From positions 558,001 through 622,000 of the forward strand of contig JAHHHN010000001.1 in NCBI GenBank assembly GCA_019359325.1: 64,000 nucleotides of DNA. Direction: 5' to 3'. A program made the translations under genes and the position numbers. The notes under the pieces are model-generated. The model searched no databases, was not told the DNA's origin, and saw only the letters and a list, made by a program, of their open reading frames with translations. Shown here one piece after another: positions 28,746 to 38,427 of this stretch (its first letter is position 1; every line of letters begins with the position of its first letter). The DNA comes from Mojavia pulchra JT2-VF2 (GTDB lineage Bacteria; Cyanobacteriota; Cyanobacteriia; Cyanobacteriales; Nostocaceae).

Positions 28746-30077
28746 ATGAAAACAACACTGAATTTGTCACGTTTTTATAAAGCGTGTAACCCTAGCTACG
28801 CACTAAACATGAGTGAGGTACTAGATAGGCAGTACTACATAGATTTCGCTGATGTGCGTGGTTGCAAGATTGTTGAAGAATTGCAACGTACTATTAGCCG
28901 TATTTCTCCAGATGAGCCGACCTGCCAGTTATTTACGGGGCATATAGGTTGTGGTAAGTCTACAGAGTTGCAGCGTCTTAAGGCAGAACTGGAAGTGGCA
29001 GGATTTCATGTAGTTTACTTTGAATCCAGCCAAGATTTAGATATGGCGGATATCGACGTCAGCGATATTTTGCTAAGTGTTGCCCGTCAAGTCAGTGTAA
29101 GTTTGGAAGGGATAGGCATCAAACTGAAACCGGGTTACTTTATCAATCTGTTTAAAGAAATAGGGGATTTTTTGCAGACCCCTATAGAGATGTCAGGACA
29201 GGCGGAGTTATCTTTGGGCATTGCCAAAATTACCGCCAAAACAAAAGATAGTGCTCAGATGCGTAATCAATTGAGACAATATCTGGAGCCACGTACTAAT
29301 AGTATTTTGCAAGCAATTAACGAGGAGATACTAGAAAAGGCTGTTCAACAACTAAAGCAGCGTGGTCAAAAAGGATTAGTAGTAATTGTAGATAACTTAG
29401 ATCGGGTGGATATGAGACCCGTAGCATCTGGGCGCACGCAACCAGAGTATCTGTTTATTGACCGAGGCGAACAGTTACGTCGCCTAAAATGTCATTTAGT
29501 CTACACAATTCCTCTAGCTTTAATATTTTCCAATGAGTACGAGACACTTAAAAATCGCTTGGGGGGAGGAATTGCGCCCAAAGTATTGCCAATGGTATTA
29601 GTGCGGCAAAGAGATGGTAACGACTATGAGCCTGGGATGGCGCTATTACGCCAGTTAGTGCTAGCAAGAGCCTTTCCAGAAGTGCCCTGGAATGATAGAC
29701 CGCTATTAATTGCAGAGTTATTTGATAATTCCGAAACTCTGGATCGTATATGTCGTGTCAGTGGAGGTCACATCCGTAATTTATTAGGTTTGCTTTATAG
29801 CTGCCTACAACGCCAAGATCCACCTTTTTCTAGGGATTGTTTAGAAGCCGTGATTAAGGATTATCGGGATGACTTGCTATTAGCGATTGATGAATTCCAA
29901 TGGAAATTACTATTTGAAGTAGTGCAGCAACAAAGCGTTAAAGGCGAGTCTGACTACCAGAGTTTACTGCGAAGTATGTATCTTTTTGAGTACCGCGATC
30001 CTCAGGGGCGCTGGTTTGGCATTAGTCCGGCGTTGGCAGAAACAGAAAAAGTCATTATTTGGCAGCAAAATAAATAA
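28746..30077 (+). CDS. P-loop ATPase, first gene of the two-gene cassette, 443 aa
   Basis: The N-terminus has a short pre-domain found in this family (RFYKACNPSYAL … YYIDFADVRG) followed by Walker A GHIGCGKST at residues 65-73 and Walker B VVIVDNLDRVD near 212-222. A helical lid continues to about residue 360, and a C-terminal winged-helix-like part (FQWKLLFEVVQQ, LLRSMYLFEYRD) closes it. This is an AAA/STAND-type ATPase of the kind often paired in cyanobacteria with large TPR proteins. It is soluble, with no membrane segment. The partner gene starts 302 bases downstream on the same strand. A fragment homologous to its first 50 residues begins the pseudogene at 57.2 kb. Function unknown; ATP-dependent signal processing or remodelling of the partner is inference. 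Confidence 0.8.
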   Translation: MKTTLNLSRFYKACNPSYALNMSEVLDRQYYIDFADVRGCKIVEELQRTISRISPDEPTCQLFTGHIGCGKSTELQRLKAELEVAGFHVVYFESSQDLDMADIDVSDILLSVARQVSVSLEGIGIKLKPGYFINLFKEIGDFLQTPIEMSGQAELSLGIAKITAKTKDSAQMRNQLRQYLEPRTNSILQAINEEILEKAVQQLKQRGQKGLVVIVDNLDRVDMRPVASGRTQPEYLFIDRGEQLRRLKCHLVYTIPLALIFSNEYETLKNRLGGGIAPKVLPMVLVRQRDGNDYEPGMALLRQLVLARAFPEVPWNDRPLLIAELFDNSETLDRICRVSGGHIRNLLGLLYSCLQRQDPPFSRDCLEAVIKDYRDDLLLAIDEFQWKLLFEVVQQQSVKGESDYQSLLRSMYLFEYRDPQGRWFGISPALAETEKVIIWQQNK

Positions 30078-30379
30078 GCTTGCTTGTATTGGCAAGTATC
30101 ATAATCTGCTGACTGTAGGCAAATTAAATGTAGTACAGCCCGAATAAAGTAAAAAGCTAGAAATTCAAAATTGTAATTTAAAAATTAGTTTCTTGTAATT
30201 GCAATTTATGGAATATCAATTTTAGCTGTAACTTTGGAAATCAATAGTTAAGTTTTCTGTTTTATTCATAATATCTACGTTTTCGTAACGATGGAAATTT
30301 AATATTCAACAGGCTTACAGCACATTTTTCATTTTTGAAGTGTAAGTTTTTATTTTTTCCTAGCCCGGTTTTTTTATTT

Positions 30380-33300
30380 ATGACAAAGTGGCAATTCACA
30401 GCAGCTATCGTCAATGACAATCAGCATGCTTTGCAAAGAATGATTCGCGCGATAAATGTCTCTAAAGGACAATTTGCTCTCATCTTAGTCCGGTGCAATT
30501 ATGCGCAATTACGCGAGCAAATGTTGAATCATCTTCGCTTGCTTACCAAAGACATAAATATACGAGAAATATTTCTTCATCCATCAACTAATGCTTTACA
30601 CACTCAAATAATCACAGAACTATTTTTAGATCATCCTGTAGTTGCTAAAGATACTTTACCATCAGCTGTAATGGTTTTCGGTCTAGAATCAGTTATTGCT
30701 CTTGACAATTTTCTTGCTGGTGTGAATCAGGCAAGAGATATATACGCAGCTACTTTTCCCTTTCCGCTGATATTTTGGCTACAAGATGAAGTAGCCTCAA
30801 TGCTTTCCAGATTAGCCCCAGATTTTAAAAGTTGGGCTGCAACCACAATCAAATTTGAACTCGCAAAAGAATACTTAATTGCTTTAATACGGCAAGAAAC
30901 AGACTCTCTATTTGCGAAAGTTTTAGAGGCGGGTGCTGACAGATTTTTATCTAATGATGCTCTTGATTTAGCTCCCAAGTCACAAAATCGTCGTGAAATT
31001 GAGTCAGCTCGTAATGACTTGCTACGGTTGTACGGTATCAAATTAGACCCAGAGTTAGAAGCAAGTTTAGAATTTGTATTGGGGCGTGATGAATACGCCA
31101 ACGATCAAATTAACGATGCTTTAGCTCATTATCAGAGGAGCTTAACACTTTGGCAGCAGGTGGGATCAGCAGAGAGTGGATTTAGAGATTTAGGAGAAAA
31201 TCTAGAAGTATATTCTCCCCATCCTCCGATGCTTCCATCCCCACCACTTCTTCGACAGGCAGTAGTGATATTTCACTTGGGGCTGTGTTATCGCCGGATG
31301 GCAGACTTATACCAAGGCTCTGACAGCAAGTACTGGCAAGATGCTCTTGTATGGTTTAAAAAATGCCTTGAGGTATTGGAGGACGCGCAAAGACAAGACT
31401 TAGTTGCCAAATTCATTTTACCTGTTTGTGAAATGCTGCAACGCTTAAAAGCTTGGGAAGAGTTAGAACAAGTAGCCAACAAGTCACTGCGGTTACATGA
31501 AACTTATGGTGTTCCAGCACAAGTTGCCCAAGATTATGGTTTTCTTGCAGATGTGGCCGCTTCTGAGTCGAATTGGTTACTAGCTCATGAATTAGTGAAT
31601 AAGGCACTTTCGATTGCAGAACTAGCAACAGAAGTTACACGGCGGCAGGAAGCTTGGTATCTTTTATTGTTAGCGCGTACACAGCGGCATCTTAGTGAGT
31701 GGGAAGAAGCTATCAATAACTTAGAGTGGGCAAGGGTAGTTTGTGAGTTACAGTATGAACCATCGCTGTATTTAGAGATTTTAGAAGAGTTGCGATCGCT
31801 CTATTTTGTTGAGCGTCATGATTACACAGAAGCCTTTACTCTTAAGCAAGAAAAAATTCAAATAGAACATCAGTACGGCTTTCGAGCCTTCATTGGGGCA
31901 AGTCAATTGCAGCCGCAACGTTACAGAATTAACCCTGTCTTGGAGCCGCAAAAAATACCTTTTATTCCTGAGGAAGTAGCACGAGAAATAGCTGCTGCTG
32001 GACGGCAACATGATGTAAATCGATTGATTGAACGGATCACTCGTGCTGATTACAAACTCACAGTAATTCATGGGCCATCAGGTGTTGGCAAAAGTTCAAT
32101 TCTCAAAGCTGGTTTAGTACCAGCCTTGAAAGGAAAAGTAATTGGTGAACGCATCCCTTTGCCTATTGTTTTATCTGTTTACACTGATTGGGTTACAGCC
32201 TTGGGGCGCAGTGTCAATCAAGTACTGGCACAGACGGAAATATCACTTGCTGTAGAAATTAATCCAACTATACTGATTGAAAAACTGCGGTTAGCTACTG
32301 AACGAAATCACACAATCATTCTGATTTTTGACCAGTTTGAAGAATTTTTCTTTGTTAGCCATTCCCCTGCTAAAAAAATTCAATTTTATAAGTTTTTTAG
32401 TGAATGTTTAAATATTCCCTATATCAAAATAGTTCTTGCATTACGTGAAGATTATTTACATTATTTATTAGAGTTTGAACGGTTAAGTAAAGAAAATATT
32501 GATAATTTATATGATTTAGGCATAATTAACAGAAACATTCTTGATAAAGATATACGTTATTATTTAGGAAAATTCAACCGAGATGATGCAATAAGCATTA
32601 TTAAAAGCTTAACTCAACGTTCATATTATGAAATAACTGATGAATTAATTAACCAACTAGTAAATGATTTAGCAGGAGAATTTAACGAAGTCCATCCAAT
32701 TGAATTACAAATAGTCGGTGCTCAACTGCAATCAGAAAATATTACTACACTCGCCCAATACAAGCTTTGCGGTGGGTCGGCAAAACTAGTGAAACGCTGG
32801 CTTGAGGAAGTTATCAAAGATTGTGGTCAAGAAAACGAAGAGCGTAGTTGGAAATTATTATTTGAATTAACTGATGAAAAAGGGACAAGACCGCTAAAAA
32901 CAAAAGCTGATTTGACGGTTGCACTAGGGAAAAATTTGGGTGGAAGCTCAGATTTTGACTCGGCTTGGGAATTTATTTTAGAAATTTTAGTAGGTTCAGG
33001 ATTGGTATTACGAGAGCCGGAAGAGTTAGGCGATCGCTACCAACTAGTCCACGATTATTTAGTAGAACCAATTCGCCAAAAGAACAACTATGGCATGGTT
33101 GCCGAATTAGAAAAAGTAAGATTTGAAAAAAATAGAGCTGAAGAGCAACAAAAGCTCTCTCAAGAGCAACTGAATTTAGTTTTGCAACGCCGATTGCGAG
33201 AAGCACGTATAGCAGGCGTAGCGCTGGCAGTCATGGTAGGAACAATAGCTGTATTATGGTGGCAAGCTGACTTACAGAAAAGAGCCGCGATTCGTCAAAC

Positions 33301-35407
33301 GCTACGAGCAGAACGTAGCGAAACCAACTTTAAAATTAGTGCCATTACTGCTGCCAGTGAAGCTCTATTTGCCTCTAATAAAGAGTTTGATGCCTTATTA
33401 GAAAGTTTGCGAGCTTGGAAAAGACTCAAACAAGCAGATGGAGTCCAACCAGATACTAAGATGCGGGTAGTGACAGCCCTCCAACAAGCTGTTTATGGGG
33501 TTACAGAGATCAATCGCTTAGAAGGGCATTCTGATATTGTCTGGGGTGTAACTTTCAGTCCTGATGGCCAGATGCTGGCATCTGGCAGTACTGATCAGAC
33601 AGTAAAAATATGGCATGTTGACGGCAGCATACTCCAAACTCTCAAGGGACATAGCGATGCTATAACCAGTGTGAGTTTTAGCCCAGATGGTCAAACAATA
33701 GCCTCTGCTAGCCTTGATAAAACTGTGCAAATCTGGCGGAAAAACCCATTTACAGGCGTATTTGACGCGCGTCCATATAAAACCTTGAAAGGGCATGGAG
33801 ATTGGCTTTACAGCGTCAGTTTCAGTCTTGATGGAGAATTATTAGCTACTGGCAGTAAAGATGCAACCATCAAACTCTGGCGTAAAGACGGTAGTTTAGC
33901 CAAAATACTCAAGGGACATCAGGGGTGGGTAAATTGGGTAACCTTCAGCCCAGATGGAAAATTTATTGCCTCAGCCAGTGAAGACAAGACAGTAAAAATT
34001 TGGCGACGAGATGGTAGCTTAGTAACCACTTTGCAGGGGCATCGGCAAGCGATAACCACTGTAGCTTTCAGTACGAATGGACAATTACTAGCATCTGGAA
34101 GCCGAGATAAAACAGTAAAACTTTGGCGACAAGAGCGTAATAGTAGTAAAGACGGTTTTGAATTTCGTCCCAGCAAAACCTTACAGCAGCATAGTGGTAC
34201 AATTTGGAGCCTGAACTTCAGTTCTGACGGTAAAAAGTTAGCTTCTGGAAGTGATGACAATACTATTAACCTTTGGAGTGTTACTGGCGCTTTACTCAAA
34301 ACTTTCAAAGGACACAGCGATGCTGTTGCCGGTGTAGCTTTCAGCCCAGATAACAAACTGCTGGCATCGGCAAGTTATGACAAAACTGTAAAATTGTGGC
34401 GTCTGGATGCCCCAACAATACCCATCCTCCGAGGGCATAAAGAGCGAGTTTTGAGCGTTGCCTGGAGTCCTGATGGTCAGATGTTAGCTTCTGGCAGCCG
34501 CGATCGCACCATAAAACTTTGGCAACGAGATGCTAGTGGCGGTAAACTCGAAACTCGACTCTATAAGACTTTACTAGGGCATACAGACAAAGTTCCCAGT
34601 GTTAGTTTTGACCCCAACGGCGAAATACTTGCCTCAGCAAGTTATGACAAAACTGTAAAACTTTGGCGACGTGACGGTACTTTACTTAAAACCTTAGAAG
34701 GCCATAGCGATAGTGTAAATGCTGTAAATTTCAGCCCTGATGGTCAGTTATTGGCCTCAAGTAGTAAGGATAAGACCATCAAACTTTGGAAGCGTGATGG
34801 TCGCTTAATAAGAACCTTGGTTGGTCATAGCGGTTGGGTAAATAGCGTTAATTTCAGTCCCGATGGTCAGATTTTCGCTTCTGCTAGTGATGACCAAACA
34901 GTCAAGCTGTGGCGAAGGGATGGTACTTTACTCAAGACTTTCTCGCCCCATGAAAGCTGGGTGTTAGGTGTCAGCTTTAGCCCCACTGACCAGTTGCTGG
35001 CTTCTGCCAGTTGGGATAACACTGTAAAGCTGTGGCGGCGGGATGGAACCTTGTTAAAAACCTTATTAAAGGGGTATAGCGATAGCGTCAACGCCGTAAG
35101 TTTTAGCCCCAATGGTGAATTGTTGGCTGCCGCCAGTTGGGACCGCACAGTCAAACTCTGGAGCCGTGAGGGTAAGTTGATTAAAAGCCTCACAGGTCAT
35201 CATGGTGCGGTATTAGGTATCAGCTTTAGCCCGAATGGTCAGACACTTGCTTCAGCCAGCGATGACAAGACAATCATTCTGTGGAATTTGGATCTTGACG
35301 ACCTACTCCTTCGTGGTTGCAACTGGGTGGATGATTACCTCAAGCACAACCGCAATGTTGACCAGCGCGATCGCTTTCTTTGTGATGCTATCACCCGCAG
35401 GCACTAG
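30380..35407 (+). CDS. TPR-STAND NTPase with 14 WD40 repeats, second gene of the cassette, 1675 aa
   Basis: I chose ATG 30380 over an upstream TTG. Order of domains: an N-terminal P-loop-like domain lacking Walker A (about residues 1-190; strands FALILVRCNY, SAVMVFGLES, FPLIFWLQDEV, then LAPDFKSWAA); TPR-like helices to about 530; an active STAND-type NTPase with Walker A GPSGVGKSS near 565-573 and Walker B IILIFDQFEEFF near 647-658; a basic helix and a membrane-like segment (GVALAVMVGTIAVLWW) near 945-960; then 14 WD40 repeats from about 1045, i.e. two seven-bladed propellers. STAND proteins are signal-triggered oligomerising switches. The WD40 arrays would sense or scaffold. A Pro-rich insert near residues 280-300 looks repeat-derived. 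No catalytic effector domain is recognised. Confidence 0.85.
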   Translation: MTKWQFTAAIVNDNQHALQRMIRAINVSKGQFALILVRCNYAQLREQMLNHLRLLTKDINIREIFLHPSTNALHTQIITELFLDHPVVAKDTLPSAVMVFGLESVIALDNFLAGVNQARDIYAATFPFPLIFWLQDEVASMLSRLAPDFKSWAATTIKFELAKEYLIALIRQETDSLFAKVLEAGADRFLSNDALDLAPKSQNRREIESARNDLLRLYGIKLDPELEASLEFVLGRDEYANDQINDALAHYQRSLTLWQQVGSAESGFRDLGENLEVYSPHPPMLPSPPLLRQAVVIFHLGLCYRRMADLYQGSDSKYWQDALVWFKKCLEVLEDAQRQDLVAKFILPVCEMLQRLKAWEELEQVANKSLRLHETYGVPAQVAQDYGFLADVAASESNWLLAHELVNKALSIAELATEVTRRQEAWYLLLLARTQRHLSEWEEAINNLEWARVVCELQYEPSLYLEILEELRSLYFVERHDYTEAFTLKQEKIQIEHQYGFRAFIGASQLQPQRYRINPVLEPQKIPFIPEEVAREIAAAGRQHDVNRLIERITRADYKLTVIHGPSGVGKSSILKAGLVPALKGKVIGERIPLPIVLSVYTDWVTALGRSVNQVLAQTEISLAVEINPTILIEKLRLATERNHTIILIFDQFEEFFFVSHSPAKKIQFYKFFSECLNIPYIKIVLALREDYLHYLLEFERLSKENIDNLYDLGIINRNILDKDIRYYLGKFNRDDAISIIKSLTQRSYYEITDELINQLVNDLAGEFNEVHPIELQIVGAQLQSENITTLAQYKLCGGSAKLVKRWLEEVIKDCGQENEERSWKLLFELTDEKGTRPLKTKADLTVALGKNLGGSSDFDSAWEFILEILVGSGLVLREPEELGDRYQLVHDYLVEPIRQKNNYGMVAELEKVRFEKNRAEEQQKLSQEQLNLVLQRRLREARIAGVALAVMVGTIAVLWWQADLQKRAAIRQTLRAERSETNFKISAITAASEALFASNKEFDALLESLRAWKRLKQADGVQPDTKMRVVTALQQAVYGVTEINRLEGHSDIVWGVTFSPDGQMLASGSTDQTVKIWHVDGSILQTLKGHSDAITSVSFSPDGQTIASASLDKTVQIWRKNPFTGVFDARPYKTLKGHGDWLYSVSFSLDGELLATGSKDATIKLWRKDGSLAKILKGHQGWVNWVTFSPDGKFIASASEDKTVKIWRRDGSLVTTLQGHRQAITTVAFSTNGQLLASGSRDKTVKLWRQERNSSKDGFEFRPSKTLQQHSGTIWSLNFSSDGKKLASGSDDNTINLWSVTGALLKTFKGHSDAVAGVAFSPDNKLLASASYDKTVKLWRLDAPTIPILRGHKERVLSVAWSPDGQMLASGSRDRTIKLWQRDASGGKLETRLYKTLLGHTDKVPSVSFDPNGEILASASYDKTVKLWRRDGTLLKTLEGHSDSVNAVNFSPDGQLLASSSKDKTIKLWKRDGRLIRTLVGHSGWVNSVNFSPDGQIFASASDDQTVKLWRRDGTLLKTFSPHESWVLGVSFSPTDQLLASASWDNTVKLWRRDGTLLKTLLKGYSDSVNAVSFSPNGELLAAASWDRTVKLWSREGKLIKSLTGHHGAVLGISFSPNGQTLASASDDKTIILWNLDLDDLLLRGCNWVDDYLKHNRNVDQRDRFLCDAITRRH

Positions 35408-35472
35408 CATCAGCAGTTATAAGTGTAAGACCCAAAGAGTTATTAATTTCAAACTCAATACTTGTTTCGAGC

Positions 35473-35823
35473 TTACCAGCCAAGTGAGCGATCGCTCTTG
35501 ACTACACCATCACTGTTTTCTTCAGTGGCATCTTTTAGCAATTTGGCTAAAAAAGCTTGTAGCCTCATGCGCTCAATATAAGGCCAGCCACCCTCAGACT
35601 CAATATCTTTCAGTAGCGAGTAGAGGTGCTGACGGTTATCAGGCAAACTATCTTGAAAAGACCCATCCCGAATCTCGCGGTGTAACTGCTCCAACTGCCG
35701 CAGTAAAGTCAAAAGAGCTATAGAATCCCCTTGACAGCTCTCCGCCGCTTCATAAACCGTGCTTACAATCATTTGTAATTGAGAAGAAAACTTTTCTGAG
35801 TCAAAGCTTGTGTTGTTGCTCAT
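35473..35823 (-). CDS. Hypothetical protein, 116 aa
   Basis: ATG 35823 is preceded by AAGG at a suitable distance. The protein is soluble, all-helical and charged, with an N-terminal Ser/Asn-rich end, helices QLQMIVSTVYEAAESC and LLTLLRQLEQLHREI, and a C-terminal LQAFLAKLLKDA. I do not recognise a family. It converges on the WD40 gene with 65 bases between stops, so it is not part of that transcript. Whether it belongs to the cassette is unknown. Confidence 0.65.
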   Translation of the reverse strand: MSNNTSFDSEKFSSQLQMIVSTVYEAAESCQGDSIALLTLLRQLEQLHREIRDGSFQDSLPDNRQHLYSLLKDIESEGGWPYIERMRLQAFLAKLLKDATEENSDGVVKSDRSLGW

Positions 35824-36591
35824 GCCACCTTTTCCTTATAAATAAGATCTACTCAAAGTTACTGAAGATTTTTGACTTTCCTTGGCTAACACAGATTTTA
35901 GAATGCATAAGGGAAGAGCAGTTTCAGGTTCTAGGTGGTTCTGGAGGCTTTTGTCCTCTGCTCTTGACTTAATTGCTTCTGTTGGTTCTGCGTCATTGAC
36001 TGCCCTAAGTAGGGCAGAGTATAAACTAACTTGTATCTTGATCCAAAACAATTGCGATCGCTTCTAAAACATAGCAGTAACGTTTCGCACAGCCTAAACG
36101 CGAGCTAGATGAAATCAGAATATTCTTGGTGAATATTACAGTGCTTTGATTTTGAGTTTCAAAAAATCGTATGATCTGGCTGATTTCCCTATCAAAACAA
36201 TAAGCTGTATGTAGTGGCGACACATACATAATACAGAACGACTTAAGCGACACCGTTTTTGTCAAAGGCAAAAGAAAAGGGCGAAGGGAATCCTGCTCTT
36301 CGTATCCTTTCAGGTAAGCGCTGATGCCGCTCTGTTTCAGGGCGCACTCATCCATGCACCCAAACTCTAACAATTGCCGACAATAGTAAAACTGCTGGAT
36401 TTTTCCCTTGCGACCCACATCCAAAATCAATGCGGTGTCTGGCTAGCCTGGGGTTTCAATCCCAGACTCAAAAAGCGACACGTTTAAATACGTTTAGCAA
36501 AGATCAGTTTGAGCCGTGGCTTCTCATCAGAGATCAACACTTCGGTGCAGTTTTACAACTTAGATATTTATTTTTGAAATTGAGGTTGACC
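35824..36591. other. Spacer upstream of psbO
   Basis: About 770 bases. Minus-strand open frames here (up to 134 codons at 36026-36430) have no recognisable protein pattern and I do not call them. The stretch near 36450-36470 contains a hairpin (CTGGG … CCCAG). Three copies of GCGACAC occur at about 36211, 36247 and 36474. The psbO promoter should lie in the last 150 bases. Confidence 0.4.
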
Positions 36592-37425
36592 ATGAGGTAT
36601 CGCGCTTTAATTGTTGCATTCTTGGCTTTGTGCCTGGGGTTAATAACTGCTTGTAGTGAAGGTCCATCTTCTAGCGGTAAGGATATACTCACCTACGAAC
36701 AAATTCGCGGCACTGGCTTGGCTAACAAGTGCCCCCAATTAGCAGAAACAAGCCGTGGTTCGATTCCGATCAATTCTAGCCAGTCCTACGCCATCAAAGA
36801 ACTTTGCTTAGAACCAACCAATTTCTTTGTGAAAGAAGAACCCGCTAATAAACGGCAAGAAGCAGAATTTGTTGCTGGCAAATTGTTGACCAGGTATACC
36901 TCCACCATTGACCAAGTGCAGGGCGACCTGAAAATTAACTCAGATGGCAGCCTGACATTTGTGGAAGAAGATGGTCTTGACTTCCAAGCCATCACTGTGC
37001 AACTCCCTGGCGGTGAGCGAGTACCTTTCCTCTTCACCATCAAAAATTTAGTTGCTCAAACACAACCTGGTTTAACCAGCCTTAATACCTCCACAGACTT
37101 TGAAGGCACATTCAAAGTGCCTTCCTATCGTGGTGCTGCCTTCCTAGATCCCAAAGCTCGCGGTGTCGTTACCGGCTATGATAACGCCGTCGCGCTCCCT
37201 GCCCAAGCGGATGATGAAGAACTCACCCGCACTAACGTCAAGCGTGCTGAAAATCTCAGCGGCAAGATTTCACTGCAAGTAGCTAAAGTAGATAATGCTA
37301 CTGGTGAAATTGCAGGCACTTTCGAGAGTGAACAGCCATCTGATACCGATTTAGGTGCTGGCGAACCCAAGGAAGTCAAGATTCGTGGGTTATTCTACGC
37401 TCGGGTTGAACCGACTCGTGGCTAA
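36592..37425 (+). CDS. psbO: Photosystem II manganese-stabilising protein PsbO
   Basis: Extrinsic 33-kDa lumenal protein that stabilises the Mn4CaO5 cluster. Signal peptide MRYRALIVAFLALCLGLITAC, mature region beginning with LTYEQIRGTGLANKCP. The disulfide Cys pair (ANKCPQL and KELCLEP) and conserved segments DGLDFQAITVQLPGGERVPFL (shortened here), GTFKVPSYRGAAFLDPKARG and GYDNAVALPA are present. ATG 36592 has GAGG eight bases upstream. Length 277 aa matches the family. A terminator follows, and sigF lies about 1 kb further on the same strand. Confidence 0.97.
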   Translation: MRYRALIVAFLALCLGLITACSEGPSSSGKDILTYEQIRGTGLANKCPQLAETSRGSIPINSSQSYAIKELCLEPTNFFVKEEPANKRQEAEFVAGKLLTRYTSTIDQVQGDLKINSDGSLTFVEEDGLDFQAITVQLPGGERVPFLFTIKNLVAQTQPGLTSLNTSTDFEGTFKVPSYRGAAFLDPKARGVVTGYDNAVALPAQADDEELTRTNVKRAENLSGKISLQVAKVDNATGEIAGTFESEQPSDTDLGAGEPKEVKIRGLFYARVEPTRG

Positions 37426-37508
37426 CTTCTCTTGAGTACCGTAACTTACTGGCACTCAGATCAGCACTACAATTCTGTATGCATCAGGCTTGAATGCAAA
37501 AGTTAACC

Positions 37509-37547
37509 CACATACCCCCTTATCTTTAGGGGTGTATGTGTTTTTTT
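37509..37547 (+). terminator. Terminator after psbO
   Basis: ACATACCCCC and GGGGTGTATGT form a stem with a long T run (TTTTTTT) directly after it. Confidence 0.88.
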
Positions 37548-38427
37548 ATTGAAAAATACAACAAAGGGTATCTGGCCCTTTTTTTATTAGGATGCATGAA
37601 TATTCAAAACAATTTTATTTCGTATTAAGAGAATACTTTTAAATTACCAAATTGTATCTATATCCCTCCTAGACCTGCTAAAAAATCGGTGAATAAACTT
37701 CTAAAAGTCTTCCTTTTTAAGGGAAAATTAGGAGGATAAAAAAGTATTTGATACATCAATAACAAGTTTTAAAATATCCTCTGAGTAACACTGTATAAAT
37801 CAAAAAAATTATAAAGCTAATAGCTGGGTACTTAAGAGTTTTCCTCACCTCTGCTTCCGGCTACTGATATGATTTCATTTTATTTTTGCTCCAAATATAC
37901 AGCAAAGGGTTAGAAAAGTAGCGAATAATAATTTCTAGCCGTGAAATAAAAAATTGCTATAACGGATATCTACGTATATTTATGCCAGCATATTTGCTAA
38001 TTTTCAATATCGCATAAACTTCTTTAATTAATGCCGTAATTTTACTGAAATCGGAAAATTTTTGTAATTTAATCAAATTCTGGCATATAAAATTTTAAAC
38101 CTCTAATAAAGCCTAATAATTAATAAATAAAATTAAGTACAATCGCGGTTTGTGATTTAGTAAATAATTTTATATTTTGTTTATATATAGTTTTTTGGCT
38201 TCAGGTAATACCAAAGCTAAATAACAAACAAAATAACGATTTTGCTTATTTTGACCTTGCTCGATTGTCAACCTACCTATGGTTTTTTTCAAAACAAAGT
38301 TGTTATTTACCACAGGGGTTACGGGGTGATTTAGCGTGATATGCAATCTGCTGTATCACCCAATCGCAGCTTGGTTTAAAAGCGATTACTTAATGCTTTA
38401 TTTGCTCTGCTCAATAAATGCGGTGCC
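37548..38427. other. Long AT-rich spacer upstream of sigF
   Basis: About 880 bases without a gene. Very AT-rich, with no repeat family recognised. It probably holds the sigF promoter and a long leader. Confidence 0.4.

Noticed and set aside
33518-35193. Minus-strand frames opposite the WD40 repeats
   Set aside because: Shadows caused by the repeated WD40 coding sequence.
36026-36430. Minus-strand frame of 134 codons upstream of psbO
   Set aside because: The translation has no recognisable pattern and covers the psbO promoter region; no ribosome site supports it.
36445-36470. TPsiC-arm-like hairpin (CTGGG … TTCAAT … CCCAG) as a tRNA fragment
   Set aside because: Loop size is wrong and no acceptor, D or anticodon arm can be formed around it.
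36205-36485. Three GCGACAC words upstream of psbO as possible transposon-end binding repeats next to the cassette
   Set aside because: Spacing is irregular and I could not find matching repeats at the other side of the cassette (27.9-28.7 kb).
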